Source of the DNA: Listeria innocua | Lineage (GTDB): Bacteria; Bacillota; Bacilli; Lactobacillales; Listeriaceae | Length of the DNA stretch: 64,000 nucleotides | Assembly: GCF_028596125.1 (NCBI RefSeq) | Contig: NZ_CP117229.1 | Coordinates: 852,001-916,000, forward strand | Direction: 5' to 3' | Shown here: positions 63,894-64,000 of the stretch, piece after piece | Numbering within the stretch: the first letter of the stretch is position 1 | Layout: every line of letters begins with the position of its first letter | The notes under the pieces: generated by a model | The model's database searches: none | What the model saw: the letters and a program-made list of their open reading frames with translations, nothing else | What the model was told of the DNA's origin: nothing | Translations under genes and position numbers: made by a program

Positions 63894-64000
63894 ATGAAAA
63901 CAATCAACTCAGTAGACACAAAGGAATTTTTGAATCATCAAGTAGCGAATTTAAACGTATTCACAGTAAAAATTCATCAAATTCATTGGTATATGAGAGG
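63894..64000 (+). CDS. fri: Dps-like ferritin Fri (5' part only)
   Basis: The first 35 residues are seen: MKTINSVDTKEFLNHQVANL followed by the helix VFTVKIHQIHWYMRG, with the ferroxidase-site His and the HWY(M/N)RG motif of Listeria ferritin. The protein forms a 12-subunit shell that stores iron and consumes peroxide. GGAGGAAG lies before the ATG. A PerR-like box and a SigA promoter lie upstream. The gene runs past the window end. Confidence 0.93.
   Translation, partial: MKTINSVDTKEFLNHQVANLNVFTVKIHQIHWYMR

Overview
This window is Listeria chromosome, most likely the L. monocytogenes / L. innocua group. It is AT-rich, with Gram-positive ribosome sites and Firmicutes-type promoters. It carries the complete rsbRSTUVW-sigB-rsbX stress module, with alr (dal), acpS, hemY and mazEF upstream and tex and a SprT-like gene downstream. 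It also holds srtA, ltaS and lplA1, and ends in a Dps-like ferritin (fri) behind a PerR-like box. Gene order matches my memory of the lmo0873-lmo0943 stretch of strain EGD-e; that is recall, not a search. The exact species cannot be fixed by reading alone.

Layout. 1-4.8 kb: the end of a PTS-type regulator, then a lactose/cellobiose-type PTS (IIA, IIB, IIC) with a NagB-like enzyme, an aldo-keto reductase and a sugar isomerase. 4.8-8.9 kb: a SigB-driven LysM/LPXTG wall protein, a small secreted protein, and a two-gene PH-domain membrane pair. 9-12.7 kb: heme, acyl-carrier-protein and D-alanine genes, then mazEF. 12.9-17.9 kb: the sigB operon with an internal hairpin and a SigB promoter. 18-25.7 kb: a SulP transporter, tex, SprT-like, tRNA-Ser, a small DUF1801 protein, an orphan PTS IIC with its GntR regulator, then tRNA-Glu and tRNA-Asp. 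25.9-35.8 kb: mostly single-gene metabolic and stress units (OsmC-like, phosphatase, glutathione reductase, phosphoglycerate mutase, AI-2E permease, YtrA-type regulator pair, SigB-driven GyrI-like protein, formate channel, succinate-semialdehyde dehydrogenase).

35.9-41.3 kb: a second PTS operon with a GH1 phospho-glycosidase and a LicR-type activator. 41.4-48.8 kb: an ABC-F antibiotic-resistance gene with an attenuator leader, a YraQ-type permease pair, coaA, and an ABC exporter with a TetR regulator. 48.9-54.4 kb: ltaS, a DNA glycosylase, srtA, an MBL-fold protein and lplA1. 54.4-55.9 kb: an AT-rich accessory patch with a Nudix hydrolase and a broken MFS transporter, bounded by two copies of one hairpin. 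55.9-64 kb: a TVP38-type membrane protein, tRNA-Gly, queG, trmL, a nitroreductase, a SigB-driven 53-residue membrane protein, a phosphatase/SUKH pair, a divergent Hsp90-like/TPR pair, and the start of fri.

Themes. Sugar uptake is layered: three PTS sets, two with nearby regulators and two with cre-like sites. General stress is central: sigB lies here, and matches to its promoter stand before rsbV, the wall protein, the GyrI-like gene and the small membrane protein. The most unusual observations are a GH1 enzyme with Gln at the acid/base position, the duplicated inverted hairpin around the Nudix/MFS patch, a shared CTAG-centred operator in the GntR/PTS pair, leader hairpins before the ABC-F and SulP genes, and the Hsp90-like/TPR operon. 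I found no CRISPR array, insertion sequence, prophage or clear new defence system.
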